40,424 bases of DNA from an uncultured Erysipelotrichaceae bacterium (GCA_902766005.1 CACXCB010000243.1:1-40424); one strand, 5' to 3'. Shown: positions 24,403 through 32,999, counted from the stretch's first letter. Made by a program: numbers and translations. Notes: generated from the sequence alone by a model not told the origin.

Positions 24403-25158
24403 TTATATGTAAATATATGAGGTTTTCTTCCAGGCAAACCACAGAAGTGATCCGTCTTCGATCGGTTCATCTGTTTCCAATTTCAACGGATGAAAACCCA
24501 TGCCTTCAAGAATCTTGGCGTTTTTGATTCTTTCCGGTTCATCTTTCATACTGTAAATATAAGGCTTGTCTGTCTTATCCTTCCCATAACAGGCAATGTC
24601 GGGATCCAGGGAGATGACAGAGTAGACCGTCATTTCTTTTACTGATACAAATGATTCAATATTCTGTATCATCTGATGAAAAATATTCTGATTTCTGTTT
24701 TCTTTGGAGGTATAGGCATTGGAATAGATCAGGATTAGATCCTTTGATGAAAAATCATCAAACATATTCCGCAAGATATAGCTTTCCCAATATAACCAGT
24801 CACTTTCCTCTTCCAGATAATCCAAAATAACCGGATTATCAATCTGATCTGCCTGCATATAGTACAGTGCTGAATCAGCAATGATATCCATCTTATGATC
24901 AAATACAAGCTGCACCAGAAGATGCATCGGGTAAAGGGTATCGTCATGAAAAAGATCTGTGTTAACCTCTTTGCCTTCTTCATTCAGAATCGGAAAAGTA
25001 AAAATACAATATGTATATGAATTGATTTTATCAATCTTGTACCTGCATCCGGATGTATGGCTTTCATAAGCAGTTAAGAGAATATCCTGATGAATCGGCA
25101 GCCATCCGGATAACAGGTCCAGTGATTTTTTTAGAGTGCGTTTATCTGTTTCATTCAT
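24403..25158 (-). CDS. Hypothetical protein, unknown family, possibly leaderless
   Basis: I do not recognise this 251-residue protein. It is acidic, with no signal peptide or membrane segment, and is rich in aromatic residues (SDWLYWESYILRNMF). It begins MNETDKRTLKKSLDLLSGW. I chose the ATG at 25158: upstream ATGs at 25209 and nearby lack a ribosome binding site and add an unlikely N-terminus. This ATG also lacks a Shine-Dalgarno, but a TACAAT -10 box ends only six bases before it, so the transcript may start at the ATG itself. It converges with the anti-sigma gene, four bases apart. Confidence 0.65.
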   Translation of the reverse strand: MNETDKRTLKKSLDLLSGWLPIHQDILLTAYESHTSGCRYKIDKINSYTYCIFTFPILNEEGKEVNTDLFHDDTLYPMHLLVQLVFDHKMDIIADSALYYMQADQIDNPVILDYLEEESDWLYWESYILRNMFDDFSSKDLILIYSNAYTSKENRNQNIFHQMIQNIESFVSVKEMTVYSVISLDPDIACYGKDKTDKPYIYSMKDEPERIKNAKILEGMGFHPLKLETDEPIEDGSLLWFAWKKTSYIYI

Positions 25159-25164
25159 GGCATT

Positions 25165-25196
25165 ATTGTAACAGAATTGGAGTACATCTGTGATAA
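25165..25196 (-). promoter_or_regulatory. Candidate leaderless promoter
   Basis: On the minus strand TACAAT (25170-25165) is followed after six bases by the ATG at 25158. TTATCA (25196-25191) is a possible -35, but its 20-nt spacer is long. Confidence 0.35.
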
Positions 25197-25229
25197 AATA
25201 TAGATACATTCAAAATAAGGAGAAAGATA

Positions 25230-26000
25230 ATGGCATTAACAGAAAAAGCAAAAGAAACAATGCGCGAATTGTTCAAAAGAGAACCTTCTGCACATCCTCA
25301 GGATCCGGAGCTCTATGAAATCCTGCAGAATGAGATTTTTGATGAAGTATTTTCGACAGGCGTGATTGATGCGAAGAAAAGAGAGATGATCACTGTTGTC
25401 GTATTAACATGTCTGCAGACATTGCCGCAACTGAAAGCACACACTGCAGCTGCATTGAATGCCGGCAATACTGCACTGGAACTCCGAGAGGCAATTTATC
25501 AGTGTGCCCCGTATATCGGCTATCCGAGAACATTGAATGCAATTGCGACCGCAAATGAAGTTTTTGAACAATACGGCTATACACTTCCGTTGGAAAGTGC
25601 AACAACTGTTGCCTATGAAAACAGGGAGGAAGCAGGTGCTGCGATTCAGATTCCGCGCTATGGCAATGAAGTCAAAGAAGTTTTTGCAAAACTGCCGGGT
25701 GTCTTCGGTGAATTTGTTCCACATTTGCTGACAGCTGTAGGGTTTGGTGATTACGGCACAAGAGCCGTATTGAGTGACGCGGACAAGGAACTGATTTCCT
25801 TGATTGTTCTTGTCACAATCGGTGCCGCAACCCAGTTAAAACCACATATTGCCGGAGCAATCAAAGCGGGCAACACCCTGGAAGAAGTGACGGCATCTAT
25901 TGTACAGGCACTTCCTTATGTCGGTTTTCCATATTGCCTGAGTGCGCTCATCATGGTTGCAAACTATGATGAAAACGCCAAGACAGAAGCATATCGTTAA
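25230..26000 (+). CDS. Carboxymuconolactone decarboxylase family protein, two-domain
   Basis: This 256-residue protein contains two tandem carboxymuconolactone decarboxylase (CMD) repeats, about residues 35-115 and 165-245. Each has the motif pattern of helix, LPQLKAHTAAALNAGNT or ATQLKPHIAGAIKAGNT, then a PYIGYP or PYVGFP turn. The AhpD-type CxxC redox pair is missing; only one Cys (CLQTLPQLKAH) remains in the first repeat. It is therefore probably not a peroxidase partner. Proteins of this type act as decarboxylases, hydrolases or are uncharacterised. It has an AAGGAG site and a strong terminator, and appears to be a single-gene unit. Confidence 0.85.
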   Translation: MALTEKAKETMRELFKREPSAHPQDPELYEILQNEIFDEVFSTGVIDAKKREMITVVVLTCLQTLPQLKAHTAAALNAGNTALELREAIYQCAPYIGYPRTLNAIATANEVFEQYGYTLPLESATTVAYENREEAGAAIQIPRYGNEVKEVFAKLPGVFGEFVPHLLTAVGFGDYGTRAVLSDADKELISLIVLVTIGAATQLKPHIAGAIKAGNTLEEVTASIVQALPYVGFPYCLSALIMVANYDENAKTEAYR

Positions 26001-26026
26001 GTGAATCATCTGCTATCTGACATTGC

Positions 26027-26070
26027 AAAAAGGGAAGAAATTCGATGTTTTTCCAAAATCTTCCCTTTTT
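26027..26070 (+). terminator. Terminator of the CMD-family gene
   Basis: A perfect 12-bp stem, AAAAAGGGAAGA (26027-26038) and TCTTCCCTTTTT (26059-26070), with a 20-nt loop ends in five T residues. The symmetry means it could stop minus-strand transcription as well. Confidence 0.75.
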
Positions 26071-26179
26071 CATTTGCTGAAAGAGTGATCGTTTTTGAAA
26101 AGACAAATCTGAACACAAAATGACAGGAATATTGCTGCTATAGTGTATAGTATATTTACAGACATCAAAGGAGAAAAAA

Positions 26180-27073
26180 ATGGAATGGCTGGCAACAATC
26201 AGAAGGGCAATCAGTTTTATGGAAGATCATCTTCTGGACGATATCAGTGCGCAGGATGTCGCCGATGAGACAAATATGTCTTCTTTTTTCCTTCAACGAG
26301 GTTTTTCTGCAATTACCGGTTATGGTATTGCAGAATATCTTCGAAACAGAAGACTGTATGAAGCAGCCAGGGAACTGAAAGAAACAGATGAAAAAATTAT
26401 TGATATTGCTTTGAAATACGGGTATGAAACGCCGGAGAGCTTCTCCAAAGCATTCAGCAGGTTTCATGGCGGAACACCAATGCAAATCAGAAATCATCAA
26501 ATGCCTGTAAAAGCTTTTCTCCCGTTAAGTGTCAAAATCGTTGTACATGGAGGTTTGCAGATGGAGTACAAGGTGAAAAATATGTTCGGTTTTACGGTAA
26601 TCGGATTTCAAAAAGTATTTACAAGTGAGGAAGCCTATCAGAAGATTCCTGAATTCTGGGATGAAATGATAGAAAAATATGCAAAGAATGTTTATGAAGG
26701 AAATACACCTTCCAATCCGTATGAACAGGCAATTGTGGATAATGGTATCGGTGAATACGGCATATGTATTGATGATCTGGGAGAAGGAAAGTTCCGTTAT
26801 ATGATTGCCGGTAAATATACCGGCGGAGAGATTCCCGAAGGCATGGTCACATATACGCTTCCGAATAATGAATGGGCTGTATTTGATTGTTACGGTCCGA
26901 TTCCACAAACATTACAAAGTATGAATACAAGAATCTTCAAGGAATGGCTGCCGGGAAATCCGGACTATGAACTGTCCGGAAACGTAAATGTGGAATGGTA
27001 TGACTGTATTCACGGAACCACAAAAGATCCGGATTATCACAGTGCTATCTGGGTTCCGGTGAAAAGAAAATAG
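26180..27073 (+). CDS. AraC-family regulator with GyrI-like effector domain
   Basis: This 297-residue transcription factor has an N-terminal AraC double helix-turn-helix (about residues 8-105, with FLQRGFSAITGYGIAEYLRNRRL and IALKYGYETPESFSKAFSRF) joined to a GyrI-like small-molecule-binding domain (about 125-297). This Rob-type order is common in regulators of efflux or stress genes that sense cationic or hydrophobic compounds. A GGAG site precedes the start. No dedicated target is adjacent: the following minus-strand sequences are a decayed TetR gene and a dipeptidase. The nearest efflux system is the ABC pair at 29429-32985, which has its own MarR gene. Confidence 0.88.
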   Translation: MEWLATIRRAISFMEDHLLDDISAQDVADETNMSSFFLQRGFSAITGYGIAEYLRNRRLYEAARELKETDEKIIDIALKYGYETPESFSKAFSRFHGGTPMQIRNHQMPVKAFLPLSVKIVVHGGLQMEYKVKNMFGFTVIGFQKVFTSEEAYQKIPEFWDEMIEKYAKNVYEGNTPSNPYEQAIVDNGIGEYGICIDDLGEGKFRYMIAGKYTGGEIPEGMVTYTLPNNEWAVFDCYGPIPQTLQSMNTRIFKEWLPGNPDYELSGNVNVEWYDCIHGTTKDPDYHSAIWVPVKRK

Positions 27074-27078
27074 GGTAA

Positions 27079-27475
27079 TCAGAAGAAGATTGCTTTAAGG
27101 GATTCAGGCATGGACGCAAACATCATAGTTACAGCAGTTTCAGCAGGAGTGATGTTGTCGGTCAATAACCATTCCCTGGTCATACCGGGTGTTCCGTAAC
27201 AAGACAGACGGATACTGTAAGAAAGCTGCGTATCGAGTATATCGGTATGCAGCTTTTCTTTAGTGATTTCAGTATATTTTTTGATAGATAAGACCACATC
27301 GGGATTTTGAGAGTGATCCTCATATGCATGCTTATAAAAGATTAAATTTTCTCTCATCTGATTTAAGCCTGCAGCTGCGGGATGAAACAGATCCAGGCCA
27401 TCAGATTATGCTTGTCCTGAAAGTGATAAAAGTGATAGTAGAAAGTCGGTCTTTTTGTCATTTCACAGAATTGCT
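27079..27475 (-). pseudogene. Decayed TetR-family regulator (TetR_C_8 type)
   Basis: On the minus strand from about 27475 one frame reads QQFCEMTKRPTFYYHF then QDKHNLMAWI, the recognition-helix end of a TetR DNA-binding domain. It holds an extra YHF caused by a 9-bp tandem duplication (AAAGTGATA twice, 27420-27437). The frame then shifts and reaches a stop. The shifted frame continues LFHPAAAGLNQMRENLIFYK and HAYEDHSQNPDV, ending in YGTPGMTREWLLTDN and ...PESLKAIFF, as in the C-terminal ligand domain of TetR_C_8 regulators. About the first 35-40 residues are missing; the remnant begins inside the end of the dipeptidase gene. The open 92-codon stretch 27079-27357 is only its C-terminal part. 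Confidence 0.8.
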
Positions 27476-28192
27476 GTTAACAGGAAATGTGAAATAGGTA
27501 TTGGGATAGGGCTCATCCTCTAAAGTGAAGTGCCACCATTCTTCATCAAGAGGTTTAAAGCCATGTTTCAACATTACCTCTCTCAGCAACATTCTGTTTT
27601 TGTACTGCTCTTCAGTAATATCGGTATAATCCGGATGACTTAATTCACCGAAATAATCGAATGTTCCGCCCATATCTGCTTCTTTTTCTGTTTTCATATC
27701 AAATAAGGTTAGGTCTACGGTACTGCCTCTGCTGTGACCGGAATGTTCAGCGATATACCCTTGCGGGAAAAGAACATCTTTTTCCAGTTCCGGATAAAAG
27801 TATTCTTTCATTCTTGTGTCTTCAGTATCCAATGCCCATCGCATAAAGTGGTCCACTGCTATCTGAGGACGGTATGCATCATAGATCTTTAAACGATAAC
27901 CCATTGAGATGCATTCATCACTGGCTTCTTTGAGGGCGGCAGCTGCTTCTTTTGTCAAAAGTGCAACGGGTTCTTCATAGCCGTCAATTCTTTCACCCAC
28001 AAAATTATATGTGGAATAATAACGAATTTCTAAAATCGCATCCGGAACAGCTTCACTCAGCAATACGAAATCTGAAGAATCATCCGACTGTATCCTTCCG
28101 TCTTCAAGAACTGTTTCTTTTGGTGAAGCCTTGCAACCGCTGCATAAAACATTGAAAAGAATAAGCGGCATCATAACATTTTTCCAATCCAT
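27458..28192 (-). CDS. D-alanyl-D-alanine dipeptidase, VanX/DdpX family, lipoprotein
   Basis: This 244-residue zinc dipeptidase has the expected VanX residues with identical spacing: Arg108 (YDAYRP), zinc ligands His153 and Asp160 (HSRGSTVD), catalytic Glu218 and zinc ligand His221 (EEWWHF). The intervals 45, 7 and 3 between these positions equal those of VanX (71, 116, 123, 181, 184). The N-terminus is a short hydrophobic signal ending in CSGC, so Cys20 is probably lipidated and the enzyme sits outside the membrane, where it could recycle D-Ala-D-Ala from the wall. No vanHA genes are near, so resistance is not implied. The start follows GGAGA at about ten bases. Its 3' end overlaps the TetR remnant. 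Confidence 0.88.
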   Translation of the reverse strand: MDWKNVMMPLILFNVLCSGCKASPKETVLEDGRIQSDDSSDFVLLSEAVPDAILEIRYYSTYNFVGERIDGYEEPVALLTKEAAAALKEASDECISMGYRLKIYDAYRPQIAVDHFMRWALDTEDTRMKEYFYPELEKDVLFPQGYIAEHSGHSRGSTVDLTLFDMKTEKEADMGGTFDYFGELSHPDYTDITEEQYKNRMLLREVMLKHGFKPLDEEWWHFTLEDEPYPNTYFTFPVNSNSVK

Positions 28193-28470
28193 AAAATATA
28201 ATCTCCTGAACTTCTTGTTTTAGTATATTTATATTAACATGAAGCGAATTGAAGTTTAAATTTGCAAAACATTTAAGCATGAATTTTTACCACAAATGCC
28301 ATGCAGATATTAATATCGTTTCTTTCATGAGGATTTGTTTTAGACAATATGTAAGAACCCTCCCAGTAAACATGTAAAGCCGTGGATTTACCTGCGATGT
28401 TATACTGTTTATTGGAAAAAAACAAAGTATGCACAGGGATTACCGCATACATGAACCAGGAGGGTCTTAT
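28193..28470. other. Intergenic region before the IS110-type fragment
   Basis: This 278-bp stretch contains no supported gene. AAGAACCCTCCCA near 28350 is an imperfect inverted match to the sequence around 28457-28470 (its reverse complement reads ATAAGACCCTCCTGG). A TTATACTG with an AT-rich surround near 28400 could be the promoter of the transposase fragment. Whether the repeat marks an element end is unclear, since IS110 elements usually lack terminal inverted repeats. Confidence 0.35.
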
Positions 28471-28695
28471 ATGACAAAAACAGTTTACATCGGAATGGAC
28501 GTTCATTCAACCAATTACACTCTCAGCAGCTATACATGCGAAACAGACAGCTGCTTTTCCACCGTCAAACTCGGTCCGGAAGTGAAGAACATTCTAAAGT
28601 ACATTAGCCGGATCAAAGAAGTTCATGGCAATGACGCTGGAATCGTCACAGAAGAAGTTGCAGAAGAACAGGTATTTGAAACAAACTTGCTATGA
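28471..28695 (+). mobile_element. N-terminal fragment of an IS110-type transposase
   Basis: An ATG at 28471 with a strong AGGAGG site starts MTKTVYIGMDVHSTNYTLSS. This is the start of IS110-family transposases (RuvC-like DEDD fold; Asp in GMDVH is the first catalytic acid), continuing to about ILKYISRIKEVHGNDAGIV. The sequence then departs from the family and stops after 74 codons, whereas full proteins have 300-400. The element is therefore a dead fragment. A longer reading from 28429 adds 14 residues without a ribosome binding site and is rejected. Confidence 0.65.
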
Positions 28696-28710
28696 AAAAG
28701 CAACAAGTAA

Positions 28711-28899
28711 AAAGGTAGTTCAGTTGAAAGAGCTTCGTATCTGAATGCGGTAGCCGGGCTTGGGGAGAAGCTGGAAGACAAAAAGAATTACACAATACAT
28801 GCCGCCGTGAAAACAACGGACATGATGGAAGCGACAAAGAATGCGAGAACTGACGGAGTGGAATGGGTAATACCATCCACTTTTTCTGACGAATTATAA
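28711..28899 (+). pseudogene. Coding remnant of unknown origin (C-terminal end)
   Basis: Between two stop codons this frame reads 62 codons with a protein-like composition, including ASYLNAVAGLGEKLEDKKNY, TIHAAVKTTDMMEATKNA and VEWVIPSTFSDEL before TAA at 28897-28899. There is no start codon or ribosome binding site. It looks like the 3' end of a gene whose front was lost, perhaps in the same event that truncated the IS110 fragment. I cannot name the family. Confidence 0.4.
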
Positions 28900-28943
28900 A
28901 ATCCGTGAAAATCTAAAGGCTTTTTGGCGATTTTAAAATATTT

Positions 28944-28986
28944 AGGTACCTTGAAAAGACTGAGAGAATCCTGTAACATAGTACCT
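28944..28986 (+). promoter_or_regulatory. Promoter of the marR-ABC exporter operon with flanking repeats
   Basis: TTGAAA (28951-28956), a 17-nt spacer and TAACAT (28974-28979) make a good sigma-A promoter. The palindrome AGGTACCT (28944-28951) touches the -35, and AGTACCT (28980-28986) lies just after the -10, so the two GTACCT copies bracket the promoter. This is a plausible autoregulatory site for the MarR protein. Confidence 0.6.
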
Positions 28987-29004
28987 GTTTGAAACGGGGT
29001 GAAT

Positions 29005-29445
29005 ATGAAAGAGGGAACCGGCATAAAAAAGGAAAATACCTATGATGGATCACTTCTGTCACTGTATTTCCATGTGTCCCGCAAACTGCATCGAGGCAAT
29101 CATGGAAACTATGCACAACAGAGAATCCTGAGAATACTTGAAGGGGAAGAAGAGGTTACGCAGAAGGTGCTGCAAGACAAGCTGCAGATACAGGCCGGCA
29201 GCTTGTCAGAAACCATTCTGAAACTGGAGAAAAAAGGATATATTGTCCGTCAGAAGAGCGTACATGACAAAAGAAAAAACGTTGTCCGTATTACCGAAGA
29301 GGGAAAAAAGGCTAATCGAAAATACAGTGAAACTAAGGATGAAATTGCCTTTTCCGCTTTGACAAAAGAAGAGCGTGAACTATTGCAAAATTTATTGCTG
29401 AAGATATATACAGAAGAGGAGAAAAAAGATGAAATTGATATTTGA
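29005..29445 (+). CDS. MarR-family transcriptional regulator
   Basis: This 146-residue protein has the MarR winged-helix fold: QRILRILEGEEEVTQKVLQD, a recognition helix around QAGSLSETILKLEKKGYI, and the wing with the conserved DKRKNVVRITEEGKKANRK. I chose the ATG at 29005 with ACGGGG five bases upstream over the GTG at 28999. It overlaps the first ABC exporter gene by 17 nt, an arrangement typical of MarR repressors that control their own efflux operon. The candidate operator surrounds the promoter at 28944-28986. Confidence 0.88.
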   Translation: MKEGTGIKKENTYDGSLLSLYFHVSRKLHRGNHGNYAQQRILRILEGEEEVTQKVLQDKLQIQAGSLSETILKLEKKGYIVRQKSVHDKRKNVVRITEEGKKANRKYSETKDEIAFSALTKEERELLQNLLLKIYTEEEKKDEIDI

Positions 29446-31183
29446 ATACATTGGGAAACACAAAAGTGTCATTCTCATTGCTATAATCATCAAGCTTTTT
29501 GCGACAATCAGCGAACTGTTATTGCCGTACATCCTCGAATATATTGTGGATACGGTTGTATTGACCAATGATTTAAAACAGGTTCTCTTCTGGGGTATTC
29601 TGATGTTTGTGACAGCAATTACTACACGTATGCTGAATGTCACGGCAAACGGCAAAGCCATCGATAATGCCCATACCATCAGTTATGAAATCCGTCAGGC
29701 ATTATTTGAAAAGACAATGGCTTTAACCGGATCGCAGTTTGACTCCGTGGGATTACCATCCTTAATCTCACGAATGACAAGTGACAGCTACAATGTCCAG
29801 AGTGCAGTTCAGCAGATCCAGAGCTTATGTATACGTGCACCGATGATGTTAATCGGAGGTGTTATCGTAGCCATGGTGATGGATTTCCATCTTGCAATGA
29901 TCATGCTTGTCATGCTGCCGATATTAATTGCAATTATCTTTTTTGTCTCTTCCAAAGGTATACCGATGTATTCTAAAGTACAGCAGAAACTGGATGTGAT
30001 CGTCAGGATCATGAGAGAGAACATTACCGGTATCCGTGTTGTCAAAGCCTTGAGCAAGGAAGATTATGAAATCAGGCGTTTTGCCAATGCCAACAAAGAT
30101 ATGACAAAAACGGATATTTCTGCAGCAACAGTCATGGCAGTGCCCGGACCGTTAATGCAGTTGTTTCTGAATATCGGTTTATCGGTAGTTGTACTGTATG
30201 GGGCATATCGAGTCAATCAGGGATATATCAAACCCGGTGTTATATTGGCATTCTTGACATACTTTAACATGATTGCCATGGGTGTTATGGGATTAAGCCG
30301 TATCTTCATGACTATGAGCAAGGCATCTGCAAGTGCAGACCGCATCTATGCAGTCATGCAGACAGCAGAGGAAAAACCAAAGGTTATCAATGCAGAAGAA
30401 CAGGAAGAAACAGATGATATGATCTGTTTTGAACATGTCGATTTCAGCTATGGAAAAGGAAGCACAAACAAAGAGGACTTTGCCGGAGAGGAAAGGGAAA
30501 AGGCACTCTACGATATTACCTTCTCCATGAAAAAGGGAGAGAGTCTCGGCATCATCGGCCCTACCGGATGCGGCAAGACAACCATCATCAATCTGCTGAT
30601 GCATTTCTATGATCCGGATGAAGGAAAAGTACTTGTAGAAGGAAAACCGGTCAGCAGTTATCCAAAACAGGAATTAAGAAGAAAATTCGGTACGGTGTTC
30701 CAGAACGATATGATCTTCCAAGATACATTGCATGAAAATATTGACTTCGGCAGAAATTTGGAAGAAGAACATATCGATGATGCAGTCGGTGCTGCAATGG
30801 CAAAAGAGTTTATTGATTCTCTGGATGAAGGGCTTGATTATATGGCGGCAATTAAAGGGGCTAACCTTTCGGGCGGACAGAAACAGAGGCTGTATGTCGC
30901 AAGAGCTCTTGCGGCAAAACCGCAAATTCTGATTCTGGATGACAGCTCGTCTGCCTTGGATTACAAAACAGATGCTGCTATGAGAAACGCAATCAACAAG
31001 TATTATCCGGATACGACACTGATCATGATTGCACAGCGTGTTTCCAGTGTCATGAATATGGATAAGATACTTGTACTGGATAACGGAAAATGCATTGGCT
31101 ATGGGGACCATGCAACGTTGTTAGAGACATGTGACGCCTATCGTGAAATCTATGAAATTCAGATGGGCGCTATGAAAGGATAG
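29429..31183 (+). CDS. ABC exporter half-transporter, degenerate-site subunit
   Basis: This 584-residue protein fuses a six-helix exporter domain (about 1-310) to an ATPase domain: Walker A GPTGCGKTT (about 376), signature LSGGQ (about 480) and Walker B ILILDDSSS (about 501). The residue after the Walker B Asp is Asp instead of the catalytic Glu, as in the TM287-type subunit of heterodimeric exporters, while its signature is canonical. An acidic insert of about 15 residues (KGSTNKEDFAGEEREK) lies at the start of the ATPase domain. It is translated after MarR with overlap and is followed after 11 nt by its partner. Multidrug or lipid export is the likely role; the substrate is unknown. Confidence 0.9.
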   Translation: MKLIFEYIGKHKSVILIAIIIKLFATISELLLPYILEYIVDTVVLTNDLKQVLFWGILMFVTAITTRMLNVTANGKAIDNAHTISYEIRQALFEKTMALTGSQFDSVGLPSLISRMTSDSYNVQSAVQQIQSLCIRAPMMLIGGVIVAMVMDFHLAMIMLVMLPILIAIIFFVSSKGIPMYSKVQQKLDVIVRIMRENITGIRVVKALSKEDYEIRRFANANKDMTKTDISAATVMAVPGPLMQLFLNIGLSVVVLYGAYRVNQGYIKPGVILAFLTYFNMIAMGVMGLSRIFMTMSKASASADRIYAVMQTAEEKPKVINAEEQEETDDMICFEHVDFSYGKGSTNKEDFAGEEREKALYDITFSMKKGESLGIIGPTGCGKTTIINLLMHFYDPDEGKVLVEGKPVSSYPKQELRRKFGTVFQNDMIFQDTLHENIDFGRNLEEEHIDDAVGAAMAKEFIDSLDEGLDYMAAIKGANLSGGQKQRLYVARALAAKPQILILDDSSSALDYKTDAAMRNAINKYYPDTTLIMIAQRVSSVMNMDKILVLDNGKCIGYGDHATLLETCDAYREIYEIQMGAMKG

Positions 31184-31194
31184 GAGGTGTATGC

Positions 31195-32985
31195 ATGCCG
31201 GGAAAAGGTGATCGTGGCGGAAAGAAAGAAAAGCCAAAAGATGCGAAGGGTGCATTACGCCGCATCCTTCAATATTTGATGAAATATAATTGGGCAGTAT
31301 TGGCCTTGCTGATTTGTGCTGTTTTAAGCAATATCGGAAACCTTCTGGGTCCCCGCTTTGCCGGGAAAGCCATTGAAGTTGCAGAAGAAGGCTATCGACA
31401 AGGTGTCGGACAGATCGATATGGCATTGGTAAGCAGATATGCTGCATACATGTTAATCGCTTATGTCACCAGCAATATTCTTTCATTTTGTGTCAGCATC
31501 GGCATGACAAGAGTCGGCAGACATGTCGCTGAAAACATGCGCAAAGATGTCTTTGAAAAACTGATGAAACTTCCGGTCAGTTATTTTGACCGTAACCAGG
31601 CAGGTGATATTATCAGCCGTGTCTCCTATGACATTGATGTAGTATCGATGAGTCTTTCTACAGACGTCATTCAGATTCTGACAAGTACTATTACTGTTGT
31701 AGGAAGCTTTACAATGATGTGCCTGATTTCCGTGCCGCTAGTCATGTGCATGTTGTTTACAATTCCTGTATCGATTTGGTTTACAAGAAGGATGAGCAAA
31801 ATCACAAGACCTCTTTATGCGAAAAGAAGCAAGGCTTACGGTACAATGAACGGTTATGCCGAGGAGATGTTCACCGGACAGAAAACCATTCTTGCCTATG
31901 CAAGAGAAAAAGGTGTTTCAGAGAAATTCAGTCAAATCAACAGGGATGCAGCAGAAGCCTACAAGAATGCAGACGGCATGGGTATGCGCATGGGACCGAC
32001 AATCGGCATGATTTCCAATTTTGGTTTGGCTGCTATCGGTATGGGAGGATCCCTGTTATACATGAATAATATTGTCGGTCTCGGACAGATTTCGAGTTTT
32101 GTTTTGTACAGCCGAAAGTTTTCCGGACCGATCAATGAAATTTCCAATATTATTAATGAAATTTTCAGCGCACTTGCAGCCAGCGAAAGAGTATTCCAGT
32201 TGTTGGATCAGCCTGAGGAAGCGGCAGATATCTATGGGGCAGAAATATTGCAGGAAAGCAAAGGTCATGTTCAGGCAGAACATGTATCCTTCGGATACCT
32301 TCCTGAAAAAACAATTCTGCATGATCTGAACCTGGAAGCCAAACCCGGACAGACTATCGCGATTGTAGGACATACAGGCGCAGGAAAGACCACCATCATC
32401 AATTTGTTAATGCGTTTCTATGATGTGGATGCGGGAACGATCTATGTAGATGAAAAGGATTATCATGCATATACCTTAAAGAGTCTCAGAAAGAATTATG
32501 CGATGGTATTACAGGATACATGGCTGTTTGAGGGAACCATCTTTGACAATATTGCCTATGGCAAGGAAAATGCGACACGAGAAGAAGTTGTTGAAGCTGC
32601 CAAGGCCGCCAGAATCCATAACTATATTATGCGGCTTCCTAACGGATACAACACAATCATCTATGAAGACGGCGGTAATATTTCCAAGGGACAGAAGCAA
32701 TTGTTAACCATTGCCAGGGCAATGCTGTATAACACAAACATGTTGATTCTCGATGAAGCTACCAGCAATGTTGATACAAATACTGAAAGACAGGTACAAA
32801 AAGCGATCCGTTCCCTGATGAAGGACAAGACAAGTTTTGTCATTGCCCATCGTTTATCCACCATCCAGAATGCCGACAAGATTCTTGTGGTAGACAATGG
32901 TGACGTTGTGGAACAGGGGACCCATGATGAGTTAATGGAAAACAAAGGATATTATTACAAGCTGTATGCATCTCAGTTTGAATGA
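31195..32985 (+). CDS. ABC exporter half-transporter, catalytic-site subunit
   Basis: This 596-residue partner has the same layout with a longer basic N-terminal tail (GKGDRGGKKEKPKDAKG). The ATPase domain has Walker A GHTGAGKTT (about 391), Walker B LILDEATSNVD with the catalytic Glu, and a non-canonical signature ISKGQ in place of LSGGQ. This is the TM288-type complement to the preceding subunit: one composite ATP site has Glu and LSGGQ, and the other has Asp and ISKGQ. The pair therefore forms a heterodimeric exporter with one fully active site. An AGGAGGTG site precedes the start. A Sel1-repeat gene follows after 14 nt. Confidence 0.9.
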   Translation: MPGKGDRGGKKEKPKDAKGALRRILQYLMKYNWAVLALLICAVLSNIGNLLGPRFAGKAIEVAEEGYRQGVGQIDMALVSRYAAYMLIAYVTSNILSFCVSIGMTRVGRHVAENMRKDVFEKLMKLPVSYFDRNQAGDIISRVSYDIDVVSMSLSTDVIQILTSTITVVGSFTMMCLISVPLVMCMLFTIPVSIWFTRRMSKITRPLYAKRSKAYGTMNGYAEEMFTGQKTILAYAREKGVSEKFSQINRDAAEAYKNADGMGMRMGPTIGMISNFGLAAIGMGGSLLYMNNIVGLGQISSFVLYSRKFSGPINEISNIINEIFSALAASERVFQLLDQPEEAADIYGAEILQESKGHVQAEHVSFGYLPEKTILHDLNLEAKPGQTIAIVGHTGAGKTTIINLLMRFYDVDAGTIYVDEKDYHAYTLKSLRKNYAMVLQDTWLFEGTIFDNIAYGKENATREEVVEAAKAARIHNYIMRLPNGYNTIIYEDGGNISKGQKQLLTIARAMLYNTNMLILDEATSNVDTNTERQVQKAIRSLMKDKTSFVIAHRLSTIQNADKILVVDNGDVVEQGTHDELMENKGYYYKLYASQFE

Positions 32986-32999
32986 TGTAAGGAGATGGA

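Noticed and set aside
27079-27357. 92-codon frame as an independent small gene
   Set aside because: It is the C-terminal domain of a broken TetR regulator, with the DNA-binding part in another frame upstream.
27458-28192. Vancomycin-resistance role for the VanX-like enzyme
   Set aside because: No vanH, vanA/B-type ligase or vanRS genes are in the window; chromosomal dipeptidases of this family have nutritional roles.
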